Below are positions 1 through 7,307 of a stretch of DNA of 64,000 nt, one piece after another. Position 1 is the first letter of the stretch. The number at the start of each line of letters is the position of its first letter. The translations under genes and the position numbers were made by a program. Origin of the DNA: Aggregatibacter segnis ATCC 33393 (GTDB lineage: Bacteria; Pseudomonadota; Gammaproteobacteria; Enterobacterales; Pasteurellaceae); assembly GCF_000185305.1 (NCBI RefSeq), contig NZ_GL622200.1, forward strand, positions 931,703 through 995,702, written 5' to 3'. The notes under the pieces are model-generated. The model did no database searches, was not told the DNA's origin, and worked only from the letters and a program-made list of their open reading frames with translations.

Positions 1-1
1 A

Positions 2-58
2 ATAAAGTGCGGTCAATTTCCAAAGAGTTTTAAAATCTCTCAAAAATTGACCGCACTT
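2..58. repeat. Inverted USS pair, copy A
   Basis: Uptake signal cores face each other at 5-13 (AAGTGCGGT) and 50-58 (ACCGCACTT) across an AT-rich spacer, so RNA from either strand can fold into a stem with a U-rich tail. The same 57-bp unit recurs at 994-1050 with 52 of 57 bases identical. The two copies bracket the accessory patch that carries the lipoprotein gene at 358-693. Confidence 0.9.
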
Positions 59-116
59 TTGTATTTTCAATGATGCTTATTTTAAGCAAATTTTGATATC
101 TCATTCCCCAATGATA

Positions 117-255
117 GCGCCAGCGTCCACGCTGGTGCTGTTTAATAAAAAATTGCGAATTTTACCCATAAACGTTGGGATAACTAATGTTCAAAATCCT
201 TTGGATTTTGTGACCGCACTTTTAGTTGATAGGCACAAGCGAGGACGCTTGCGCC
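117..255. repeat. Run of small intergenic hairpins around a USS
   Basis: Three hairpins are visible: 117-138 (9-bp arms GCGCCAGCG / CGCTGGTGC), 192-210 (8-bp arms CAAAATCC / GGATTTTG) and 232-255 (10-bp arms GGCACAAGCG / CGCTTGCGCC). A USS core sits at 213-221 between the last two. The order CAAAATCC hairpin, USS, GGCRCAAGCG hairpin recurs at 15046-15116 between glgC and glgA, so this is a dispersed non-coding module. A 62-codon open frame crosses it but appears to be a by-product of the repeats. Confidence 0.75.
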
Positions 256-303
256 ATCGTGGGGGGAAAACTCAAGAGTAAAAGAGCAAGATATGATTTA
301 TAA

Positions 304-338
304 AAAAGGTCGTCTGAAATAGTTTCAGACGACCTTTT
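304..338 (-). terminator. Terminator made of inverted Neisseria-type uptake sequences
   Basis: A perfect 16-bp stem (304-319 with 323-338) has a 3-base loop and A/T flanks, 20 bp beyond the stop of the lipoprotein gene at 358-693. Each arm contains AGGTCGTCTGAA (307-318, and inverted at 324-335). This is the 12-mer I know as the AG-mucDUS dialect of the Neisseriaceae DNA uptake sequence. Neisseria commonly uses inverted DUS pairs as terminators, whereas Pasteurellaceae use AAGTGCGGT. The hairpin is plain from the sequence; its Neisserial origin is inferred. Confidence 0.85.
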
Positions 339-357
339 GCTCGATTTACGGCAATTA

Positions 358-693
358 TTAGCAGCGGCCAGCAGCTTTCAATAAAGCGTTACAACTCGAT
401 CCTCCTCGACTTCCTTTGCCGCCATGAACATTTGAACCGGAACATAAGGCGTCAGATGAAACTGCTCCCATGACAGTGGTTACATAGCAAGAGTATGATT
501 TACCGCCTGTTGTTGCTACGAATTTGACTGAATCGATGTCTCCATGGCGATTAGAAATTCTAATACTTTCAGCCGGAACATTTAATGCAAATGCGGCTTT
601 ATTTTTTAACGAATTGTCAGAAATGGTCTTATTACCGACTACTCCACAAGCGGACAAGGTTAATATCATTAACAAACTTAATGTGTATTTCAT
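358..693 (-). CDS. Small cysteine-rich lipoprotein, possibly from Neisseria
   Basis: The 111-residue product starts with a lipoprotein signal peptide (residues 1-15, lipobox LSAC, lipidated Cys16), so it should be membrane-anchored. The mature part has four more cysteines, a glycine-rich stretch near residues 90-98 and a C-terminal Cys, which suggests disulfides. A good ribosome binding site (AAAGGAAA) precedes the ATG. I do not recognise a domain. The gene ends just before a terminator built from Neisseria-type uptake sequences, so gene and terminator probably arrived together from a Neisseriaceae donor. Function unknown; transfer is an inference. Confidence 0.7.
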   Translation of the reverse strand: MKYTLSLLMILTLSACGVVGNKTISDNSLKNKAAFALNVPAESIRISNRHGDIDSVKFVATTGGKSYSCYVTTVMGAVSSDALCSGSNVHGGKGSRGGSSCNALLKAAGRC

Positions 694-993
694 ATGAAGT
701 TTCCTTTGATGCTAGGTACTAGGGTTGTAATCCAAAGAACGATTCTAAGAAGAAAAAAAATAAAGTCAATATTTTTGGGAGAAAAAGGGTATGGTTGTAT
801 TTCTTTAAGTGATGACTGTAATAATGCAATAGAATTCTTAAATTTTTGCTCAAAAGATGATAAGTTTGAGGTGGTTTTTTCTGAGAATATTAATCACTTG
901 GCAGCTTCGAAAACTATGCCCAAAGAATGTTAAGTTCGACTAAAGATACCAGCGCTGTTTGATACTTAAGATGCATACAGTTTGAATTGGGAT
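694..993. other. AT-rich gap without a supported gene
   Basis: This stretch lies upstream of the minus-strand lipoprotein gene and should hold its promoter. A 79-codon plus-strand frame (694-933) begins directly at the divergent start codon. The upstream bases are the coding strand of the lipoprotein gene, and there is no ribosome binding site, so I do not call it. From about 740 on it could be a remnant of an imported gene (lysine-rich, low GC). Nothing else is seen. Confidence 0.5.
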
Positions 994-1050
994 ATAAAGT
1001 GCGGTCAATTTTCAAAGAATTTTAAAACCTCTCAAAAACTAACCGCACTT
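994..1050. repeat. Inverted USS pair, copy B
   Basis: USS cores at 997-1005 and 1042-1050 face each other over a spacer nearly identical to copy A at 2-58 (52 of 57 bases). It forms the right border of the patch with the Neisseria-like lipoprotein. Such a direct repeat gives two places for homologous exchange of the DNA between. Confidence 0.9.
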
Positions 1051-1058
1051 ATTCATTA

Positions 1059-1095
1059 AAAAAGGCTGATATTGACAGTGTCGAAATCAGCCTTT
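1059..1095 (-). terminator. Terminator of the three-lipoprotein operon
   Basis: The arms AAAGGCTGAT (1061-1070) and ATCAGCCTTT (1086-1095) form a perfect 10-bp stem. Read on the minus strand it is followed by a T-rich run. It lies 18 bp beyond the stop codon of the last gene of the operon. Confidence 0.85.
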
Positions 1096-1112
1096 GGTTT
1101 ATCTAAAGGGGA

Positions 1113-1787
1113 TTATTTAGGCATCTTTAATTGAGGATCTTGTCCGTAGGATGGATGTCTCGGACCGTAAAGCAAGCAGCCATTACAAGAACGACCTAAC
1201 ATGTTTCCGGTTGCCCATCCTGCCACTTTATATCCTTTATCAGACACGTTATTGACAATCTGTTTAACAACTGCCGTCACAAGCATAGCAAGTGCGCCGC
1301 CGTTGTTATTTCTTTCGGCATCGTCCGCATAGCCTTTGCCTTCCCACAAGGTTTTACCATTGCGTAAGTCAACGAGTTTGCCACTCACTTTTACTCTGGT
1401 CACGCTGTCGAACACTTGGTAATTCACACCGTAGTCGTCCACATTAATGTAGAGCACGGCATCCGCACCAAAAATCTCGCGTAATTTTTGTGGGTTGACG
1501 TTATGAATTTCTTGCGCTTGTGTTAACCCGTTATTTTTAAAGGTTTGATAAACAAGAGCCGGTGGAAAAACATAGTAACCATTTTCAGCCAATGGCGAAA
1601 TGGCTTGTGCCAACACAGCCGGGGAGCCTTTTACATCATTGGTGGTATCGGTTGGAAGCAATACAAGAATAGACTGCGGTTTGCTCTCTAAATAGTTGGT
1701 ATAGTCATACGGCGTTGGCTTCATTGCAGAACACGCTGAAAGCAAAAATGCGCAAGCCATGGCTAAATAGAGTGAAATATTTCTCAT
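1113..1787 (-). CDS. GNA1162-like (DUF799) lipoprotein
   Basis: The 224-residue protein has a lipobox (LSAC, Cys19) and resembles the GNA1162/DUF799 family, whose Neisseria member is a surface-associated lipoprotein with a fold related to periplasmic TolB-like or nucleotide-binding domains. The segment near residues 95-150 (IFGADAVLYINVDDYG, then a GKTLWEG motif) is typical of that family. It is the last of three co-directional lipoprotein genes; its ATG overlaps the stop of the gene before it by 4 bp, so they are translationally coupled. The set is probably an envelope complex related to CsgG-type secretion. Substrate unknown. Confidence 0.75.
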   Translation of the reverse strand: MRNISLYLAMACAFLLSACSAMKPTPYDYTNYLESKPQSILVLLPTDTTNDVKGSPAVLAQAISPLAENGYYVFPPALVYQTFKNNGLTQAQEIHNVNPQKLREIFGADAVLYINVDDYGVNYQVFDSVTRVKVSGKLVDLRNGKTLWEGKGYADDAERNNNGGALAMLVTAVVKQIVNNVSDKGYKVAGWATGNMLGRSCNGCLLYGPRHPSYGQDPQLKMPK

Positions 1788-2194
1788 TTTTTCTCTCCTT
1801 TTTTCGCTTTTTTATTTGCGCGATTTTCTTGGGCTGTCTCTACTTTTTTTCCTTTATTTAACAGGAAATTGATGTACTGCGTCGATTCAGGAAACAGGCT
1901 CATTTCTTTTTGATAAGATTCAGCCATTTTTCCCGGATTCCCTAATTGCCCATAAAGAAGTCCAATTTGTGCGTATAAACCGGGTGGCACTTTGTTACCG
2001 CCATCCAGTTGAGCCAGTTCTTCTAATTTTTGCAGTTGTTCTTGCGGATCACCTTCTTGTGTTAGGTGTTGATAAACAGAAGAAGGGTAAACATCACCAT
2101 TCCAAGTGTAGAGTGAGTGTTGTTTGTGCCCTGATGAACAAGCCGTCAATACAGCGACGGCAGACAAACATGCAAGAAGTGTTAATTTCTTCAT
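1784..2194 (-). CDS. DUF4810-like small lipoprotein
   Basis: The 136-residue lipoprotein (LTAC, Cys19) has a tyrosine/tryptophan-rich start to its mature part, then helical repeats reminiscent of a TPR (residues 50-110), and a lysine-rich tail. Its size and position between the CsgG-like and GNA1162-like genes match the DUF4810 family found in the same trio in Neisseria and other proteobacteria. It starts 10 bp after the CsgG-like gene and overlaps the next gene by 4 bp. Likely a periplasm-facing partner of the other two; role unknown. Confidence 0.7.
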   Translation of the reverse strand: MKKLTLLACLSAVAVLTACSSGHKQHSLYTWNGDVYPSSVYQHLTQEGDPQEQLQKLEELAQLDGGNKVPPGLYAQIGLLYGQLGNPGKMAESYQKEMSLFPESTQYINFLLNKGKKVETAQENRANKKAKKGEKK

Positions 2195-2204
2195 TATCTA
2201 ACCC

Positions 2205-2876
2205 TTAATTAGCCGGTTTCCATTGACCTGCTTCAACACCTGAAACAAGGTTGTTTACCGCTTCACGAATGGCTAAATCTAATACTTTGCCATTGAGTGT
2301 TGAGTCGTATCCTGATGTACCGCCAAAGCCTAATACTTCACGGTTAGAAAGATTGTATTCGCCGGCACCTTGAACGGAATAAACCACTTCAGATGTTTGT
2401 GTGTTAACAATATTTAAGGTGACTTTCGCGTAAGCCACTTGTTGTTTTCCGCGACCTAAAATGCCAAATAATTGTTGATCGCCAACGGTTTTACGGCCAA
2501 ATTCCGTGACATCGCCGGTAACCACATAATTTGCGCCTTTTAAGGTTTGTTTTTTACCTTTGATTTTTGCTTCTGCTGCAGTTTCAGACATATTGGTGCG
2601 ATCTAACACACTAAAACGGCCTGATTGTTGTAAATGAGAAACTAAAATCGTTTTTGCTTGATTTCCTAATTGATCTACGCCATCGGAGAATACGCCATTT
2701 TGATAGCTTGAACGGTTATCAAATTTACCGACAGAAATCGGTGCTTTTACGCCATGATAAGCGGTGTTGTAGCTGTTGACTTTTTGCACTTCTACGGTAC
2801 GAGAACCTTCAGTTGCACAGCCTGCTAATGCTAAAATACTTGCTGATAATAAAACCGGATAGAATTTTTTCATCAT
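2205..2876 (-). CDS. CsgG/HfaB-family lipoprotein
   Basis: First gene of the trio, 223 residues, lipobox LAGC with Cys20. It carries the CsgG-domain pattern: an early beta strand leading into VGKFDNRSSY, LVSHLQQSGRFSVLDR near residues 80-95, YVVTGDVTEFG near 120, and a final helix with AIREAVNNLVSGVE. Known relatives form outer-membrane secretion pores or assembly platforms (curli CsgG) or are periplasmic partners. No curlin genes are nearby, so curli export is not implied. A ribosome binding site (AAGGA) lies just before the ATG. The name of the family is safe; the cargo is not known. Confidence 0.8.
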   Translation of the reverse strand: MMKKFYPVLLSASILALAGCATEGSRTVEVQKVNSYNTAYHGVKAPISVGKFDNRSSYQNGVFSDGVDQLGNQAKTILVSHLQQSGRFSVLDRTNMSETAAEAKIKGKKQTLKGANYVVTGDVTEFGRKTVGDQQLFGILGRGKQQVAYAKVTLNIVNTQTSEVVYSVQGAGEYNLSNREVLGFGGTSGYDSTLNGKVLDLAIREAVNNLVSGVEAGQWKPAN

Positions 2877-3074
2877 AGAATCCTTATATTTTCATGAATA
2901 AAAAGTGTCCTGAATATCAAAGACGCCGCATTTTAAAGAATTTATTGTTCCTTCGCTATCGAATTTTCTGCGGAATTTATGTAAGTTAATCATCTTTTAG
3001 CGGTTTTTTATCAGATCTAAAAAACAATTTAAAAACGCACCGCACTTTTATTAAACCAATCAGGAGAAACCTTC

Positions 3075-3779
3075 GTGTTATTTAAAAAAATATTCGGCAT
3101 GATTCAATTTAGCGGCTATAAAAGTTTTTCCGGCTTATACGATTGCTATGCCATTATTGGGTTTGAAAAGCAGCTTGATTTCGCAGAACGAGTAGAGAAT
3201 TTGGAGTGGAACGTGGATTTGAAAGCCGGGAAAATTACCTTCGGCGAGCAATATACTTATCCGGTTCAGGTGTTGGGTTCTTTTTCTTTTGAGAGTCAAA
3301 CCTGGCTTTGGAGTTGGGCAAACCAAGCCACCAATATTCCGGCGAAGTTGTTGGAACAAGCGAAAGAATTTCGTGCTTACGGCAAAAAATACAAAATTGA
3401 TGAACTCACAAAACCCAATCGGGAACTTGCCTTAAATGACGTGCATAGTTTTGGTTTGGTCGCGTTGGGGATGTTTGAGTCTGACGGGTATTACGTGGGC
3501 AATTTTGGTGCGGGTGCATTGTTGGTGACGGTGAAAGATCGTAGTTTACGCAAGACATTCTCTTTGGAAGAAGAACATTTGAGAATCTTGTCGGTTTATC
3601 CGCAATTCATTTCTTTATTTGAAATTAAAGCCCAGAAAAAAGTGCTACAAAATTATGTGACGGCAAAGGAATATCGCATTATCGAAAATACGGAAACCCA
3701 TTTAATCGCCCGTCGTGGTGAAAAAGAAATTGTCGGTATTTTTGATGAAGAAGGACGTTTATCGCAGCTGAAAGGGTAG
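3075..3779 (+). CDS. DUF6882-like cytoplasmic protein, GTG start
   Basis: This 234-residue protein has no signal peptide and no membrane segments. The central part (VQVLGSFSFESQTWLWSWAN, about residues 62-81, then a helix with KEFRAYGKKY) matches the DUF6882 family pattern as I remember it. The start is GTG, preceded at a good distance by CAGGAG (3061-3066). It stands alone between the lipoprotein operon and codBA and ends before a USS hairpin. No function is established for this family. Confidence 0.7.
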   Translation: MLFKKIFGMIQFSGYKSFSGLYDCYAIIGFEKQLDFAERVENLEWNVDLKAGKITFGEQYTYPVQVLGSFSFESQTWLWSWANQATNIPAKLLEQAKEFRAYGKKYKIDELTKPNRELALNDVHSFGLVALGMFESDGYYVGNFGAGALLVTVKDRSLRKTFSLEEEHLRILSVYPQFISLFEIKAQKKVLQNYVTAKEYRIIENTETHLIARRGEKEIVGIFDEEGRLSQLKG

Positions 3780-3788
3780 TGCGAGAGA

Positions 3789-3850
3789 AAGTGCGGTCAA
3801 CTTTGACGATGTTTTTTAATTGAAAAACACGTTGAATTTTGACCGCACTT
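3789..3850 (+). terminator. USS hairpin terminator
   Basis: Inverted USS cores (3789-3797 and 3842-3850) extend to a longer imperfect stem (GTGCGGTCAA with TTGACCGCAC) followed by a run of T after 3850. It probably ends the DUF6882-like transcript just before the codBA promoter region. Confidence 0.75.
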
Positions 3851-3864
3851 TTTATTTTTTTTAT

Positions 3865-3882
3865 AAAGCAAACGTTTGCTTT
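3865..3882 (+). promoter_or_regulatory. PurR operator before codBA
   Basis: A perfect 18-bp palindrome, AAAGCAAACGTTTGCTTT, matches the PurR recognition core (CGCAAACGTTTGCG type). It sits 56 bp before the codB start. PurR control of codBA is known in E. coli, and the same core lies before purE at 48919-48932 here. Confidence 0.85.
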
Positions 3883-3937
3883 TGGCCTGGCTAAGAATTA
3901 GAATTTGCCGATTTTTTTACTTTGAAAGGATACAAAA

Positions 3938-5164
3938 ATGAGTTCTGAAAATTTTAGTTTGAAGCCCGTTCCACAACATGAACGTAAAGGTGCGGTGGCA
4001 CTGACGTTTGTTATGCTGGGATTAACCTTTTTCTCTGCAAGTATGTGGACGGGCGGCACGCTGGGCACATCACTCACTTACCATGATTTCTGGTTAGCCG
4101 TGATCATCGGTAACTTAATGTTAGGGATTTACACGTCATTTCTTGGCTACATCGGTGCAAAAACCGGCTTGACGACCCATGTTTTAGCGCGTTATTCCTT
4201 TGGTGTGAAAGGCTCTTGGTTGCCATCTTTAATTTTAGGGGGCACCCAAGTGGGCTGGTTTGGTGTCGGGGTGGCGATGTTTGCGATTCCGGTTAATAAA
4301 GTTACCGGTATTGATGTGAACTATTTAATTTTAGGCTCAGGTTTATTAATGACCATTACGGTTTTTTTCGGTATTTCCGCACTGACCATTCTTTCCACCA
4401 TTGCGGTGCCGGCAATTGCGGTGCTTGGTTCTTATTCGGTGTATTTGGCGGTAACAGATGCCGGTGGCTTATCTGTGTTAGAAAATATCATGCCGAAAGA
4501 CGACATTTCCTTACCAATGGCCATTACCTTGGTTGTGGGCTCTTTCATCAGCGCCGGTTCATTAACGGCAGACTTCGTGCGTTTTGGACGCAAAGCCAAA
4601 CAAGCGATTTTAATCAGCATGATTGCGTTCTTCTTGGGCAACTCATTAATGTTCGTCTTTGGCGCCGCCGGAGCAGCGGTGACCGGGATGTCTGATATTT
4701 CTGATGTGATGGTTGCACAAGGATTAATTCTGCCGGCGATTATTGTGCTTGGTTTAAACATTTGGACAACTAACGATAACGCACTTTATGCCTCCGGTTT
4801 GGGTTTCGCCAACATTACGGGCTGGAGTAGCCGTCCATTATCGGTATTAAACGGTGTGATCGGTACGCTTTGCGCTTTGTGGTTATACAACAACTTTGTG
4901 GGTTGGTTAACGTTTTTATCTGCCGCGATTCCACCGATTGGTGGCGTCATCATTGCCGACTATATTTTGCGTAATAAAGCCTATGCCAATTTTGAACAAG
5001 CCAGATTTGTTAGCATCAACTGGACGGCAATTATCTCTGTGGCTATCGGTATCGCGTGCGGTAAATTCTTGCCGGGTATTATTCCGTTAAATGCTGTCAT
5101 TGGCGGTGCGGCGGCTTATTTTGTGTTAACGCCGTTATTCGGTAAAAAATTGGCGTTCAAATAG
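3938..5164 (+). CDS. codB: Cytosine permease CodB
   Basis: The 408-residue inner-membrane protein has about 12 hydrophobic segments and the pattern of the NCS1 cytosine permease family: GGTLGTSLTYHDFWLAVIIGN near residue 40, an SFGVKGSWLPS motif near 90, and WTTNDNALYASGLG near 280. E. coli CodB is 419 residues. It imports cytosine, which CodA then deaminates. Start chosen at the ATG after AAAGGA. The gene pair codB-codA is separated by 9 bp and lies downstream of a PurR palindrome, so purine supply should repress it. Confidence 0.95.
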   Translation: MSSENFSLKPVPQHERKGAVALTFVMLGLTFFSASMWTGGTLGTSLTYHDFWLAVIIGNLMLGIYTSFLGYIGAKTGLTTHVLARYSFGVKGSWLPSLILGGTQVGWFGVGVAMFAIPVNKVTGIDVNYLILGSGLLMTITVFFGISALTILSTIAVPAIAVLGSYSVYLAVTDAGGLSVLENIMPKDDISLPMAITLVVGSFISAGSLTADFVRFGRKAKQAILISMIAFFLGNSLMFVFGAAGAAVTGMSDISDVMVAQGLILPAIIVLGLNIWTTNDNALYASGLGFANITGWSSRPLSVLNGVIGTLCALWLYNNFVGWLTFLSAAIPPIGGVIIADYILRNKAYANFEQARFVSINWTAIISVAIGIACGKFLPGIIPLNAVIGGAAAYFVLTPLFGKKLAFK

Positions 5165-5173
5165 GATCGATAA

Positions 5174-6436
5174 ATGTTAGTTAAAAATATTCATATTAAC
5201 GGCCGTGAAGGCTTATGGCAGATTACCATTGAAGACGGCAAGATTGCCCGTATTCTGCCTAACGAAGAACAGATTGATTTCTCCGGTGACATTTTAGACG
5301 GCGAACAGGGCATCGTGTATCCGCCGTTTGTTGAACCGCACATTCATTTGGATGCAACACAAACCGCAGGACAACCGAACTGGAACCAATCCGGTACTTT
5401 ATTTGAAGGGATTGAGCGTTGGGCTGAACGAAAATCTTTGTTGAGCCATGAGGATGTAAAATCCCGTGCGTGGAAAACCTTAAAATGGCAAATCGCAAAT
5501 GGCGTGCAACATGTGCGTACCCATGTGGATGTGTCCGACCCCACGTTAACCGCACTCAAAGCCATGCTTGAAGTGAAAAAAGAAGTGGCTCCTTGGGTCG
5601 ATCTTCAAATTGTGGCATTTCCACAAGAGGGAATTTTGTCTTATCCGAACGGCGAAGCCTTGTTGGATCAAGCCATGGCAATGGGCGCAGATGTGGTGGG
5701 TGGCATTCCGCATTTTGAATTCACCCGTGAATACGGTGTGGAATCTATGCATATTGCCTTCAATATTGCGCGTAAATACAACAAACAAATTGATATTCAC
5801 TGTGATGAAATTGATGATGAACAATCCCGTTTTGTGGAAACAGTTGCCGCGTTAGCGTTGAAATATGAAATGGGCGACAAAGTGACGGCAAGCCATACCA
5901 CTGCAATGCATTCGTACAATAATGCCTATGCCTCTCGTCTTTTCCGTTTGTTAAAATTATCCAAAATTCATTTTGTGGCTAATCCGCTCGTCAACATTCA
6001 TTTGCAAGGTCGATTCGATACTTATCCAAAACGCCGTGGTGTGACGCGCGTGAAAGAAATGCTGAAAAACAATATCAACGTGTGTTTCGGCCATGATGAC
6101 GTATTCGACCCTTGGTATCCGTTGGGAACAGCGAATATGTTGCAGGTGTTACACATGGGGTTACACGTTTGCCAACTCATGGGCTACGGACAAATTAACG
6201 ACGGCTTAAAATTAGTGACTGAAAACAGTGCGAAAGCGCTAAGGTTGCAAGGTTATGGCGTGGAAGAGGGGAATGTCGCTAACTTTATCATTTTACCGGC
6301 AGAAAATGGCTTTGATGCAGTACGTCGTCAAGTGCCGACGCGTTATTCTATTCGTCATGGTAAGGTCATTGCAGAAACCAAATTAGCTGAAACGACCATT
6401 CATTTAAACGATAACGAACGCGTCACCTATCGTTAA
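5174..6436 (+). CDS. codA: Cytosine deaminase CodA
   Basis: The 420-residue amidohydrolase converts cytosine to uracil and ammonia in pyrimidine salvage. Metal ligands are visible: HIH in [13 protein letters not shown] (near residue 58), the histidine in DIHCDEIDD (near 210), and the aspartate in [10 protein letters not shown] (near 308). E. coli CodA is 427 residues. It follows codB at once in the same operon. Nothing is truncated. The gene ends before a USS hairpin terminator. Confidence 0.96.
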   Translation: MLVKNIHINGREGLWQITIEDGKIARILPNEEQIDFSGDILDGEQGIVYPPFVEPHIHLDATQTAGQPNWNQSGTLFEGIERWAERKSLLSHEDVKSRAWKTLKWQIANGVQHVRTHVDVSDPTLTALKAMLEVKKEVAPWVDLQIVAFPQEGILSYPNGEALLDQAMAMGADVVGGIPHFEFTREYGVESMHIAFNIARKYNKQIDIHCDEIDDEQSRFVETVAALALKYEMGDKVTASHTTAMHSYNNAYASRLFRLLKLSKIHFVANPLVNIHLQGRFDTYPKRRGVTRVKEMLKNNINVCFGHDDVFDPWYPLGTANMLQVLHMGLHVCQLMGYGQINDGLKLVTENSAKALRLQGYGVEEGNVANFIILPAENGFDAVRRQVPTRYSIRHGKVIAETKLAETTIHLNDNERVTYR

Positions 6437-6454
6437 TCTGTTATTTTTAAGGAT

Positions 6455-6517
6455 AAGTGCGGTCAATATCCGATGTGTTTTTTCCGTTGAAAAACATCGT
6501 CAATATTGACCGCACTT
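6455..6517. terminator. USS hairpin terminator after codBA
   Basis: USS cores at 6455-6463 and 6509-6517 are inverted, with pairing that extends through GTCAATAT / ATATTGAC. A T run follows. It separates codBA from ycgN. Confidence 0.8.
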
Positions 6518-6610
6518 TTTTGTTTTTCTAAACCTTTCTTTCAGTATTTGTCACAGGCTGCGTTCCTCACTATAATTTCCGCTTTTAAAACCAACCCGGT
6601 AAATAATCCT

Positions 6611-7060
6611 ATGCAATTAGAACCTGATTTCTGGCGACACAAAAACCTGCTTGATATAAATGATGCCGAATGGGAGGCATTATGTGATGGTTGCGGCAAG
6701 TGTTGTTATCGTAAATATATTGATGGCGAGGGCAAATATGAGCGTTTATATTACACCCGTATCGCGTGCAATTTATTGGATTTGGAAACAGGAAAGTGCG
6801 GTCATTATTTGAAACGTTTTGAGTTAGAAGAGGATTGCACCAAACTGACCAAAGACAATTTACCTGAATTTGGCTGGCTTCCCACCACTTGTGCTTATCG
6901 TTTGCTTTATGAAGGCAAACCGTTGCCGTCATGGCACCCGTTAATTAGCGGTGATCCTGACAGCGTTAAACGTGCAGGCGTGTTAATCCAAAACGGTATT
7001 CATGAATGTGATGTCATTGATTGGTTTGAGTTTGTTGTGGATGAAGAACAATCGGTTTAA
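6611..7060 (+). CDS. ycgN: YcgN, YkgJ-type cysteine-cluster protein
   Basis: The 149-residue protein belongs to the UPF0260/YcgN family (153 residues in E. coli). The start chosen is the ATG giving MQLEPDFWRHKNL; an in-frame ATG 105 bp upstream would run the protein through the USS hairpin and is rejected. It has CDGCGKCC (near residue 26), a CGHY cysteine and further cysteines near 77 and 94, a likely metal-binding cluster of the YkgJ type (zinc or iron). It is cytoplasmic. The physiological role is not established. Confidence 0.88.
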   Translation: MQLEPDFWRHKNLLDINDAEWEALCDGCGKCCYRKYIDGEGKYERLYYTRIACNLLDLETGKCGHYLKRFELEEDCTKLTKDNLPEFGWLPTTCAYRLLYEGKPLPSWHPLISGDPDSVKRAGVLIQNGIHECDVIDWFEFVVDEEQSV

Positions 7061-7101
7061 GCGTTAAACGATTCATGACATCAAAATGCATCCTTCTTTT
7101 T

Positions 7102-7131
7102 AAAAGGCTCACGTTAAGTGAGCTTTTTTTA
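7102..7131 (+). terminator. Terminator after ycgN
   Basis: GGCTCAC and GTGAGC pair across a short loop, flanked by A4 on the left and a run of seven or more T on the right, a standard intrinsic terminator. Confidence 0.8.
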
Positions 7132-7201
7132 TTCGCCAAACAGACGATTGAAAATTCAGCCCAAATTAACGCTTAATGCTTGTAAATACTGAAAGATTTA
7201 T

Positions 7202-7262
7202 TTTGATAGAGATCACTAATTTGGATTAAAAACATTGTTTTTACCTGCCCCTTCACTACAAT
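7202..7262 (+). promoter_or_regulatory. CRP-like site and promoter of the glycogen operon
   Basis: TTTGA (7202-7206), 6 bases, then TCACT (7213-7217) matches the CRP pattern TGTGA-N6-TCACA in 8 of 10 positions. A promoter TTGTTT (7235-7240), 16 bp, TACAAT (7257-7262) follows. With a start near 7269 the CRP site centre lies about 60 bp upstream, the usual class I position. This suggests cAMP-CRP activation of malQ and the genes after it. Weak -35 box, as expected for an activated promoter. Confidence 0.55.
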
Positions 7263-7307
7263 ACTTATAAATCGTTATTTTTATGTTGTATTGAGTTGTA
7301 GGTTCGT

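Noticed and set aside
93-281. 62-codon plus-strand open frame
   Set aside because: It lies wholly in hairpin repeats and a USS, has no ribosome binding site, and its composition is set by the repeats.
694-933. 79-codon plus-strand open frame
   Set aside because: Its ATG abuts the divergent lipoprotein start and the bases upstream are that gene's coding strand; no binding site. Might be a remnant but is not a supported gene.
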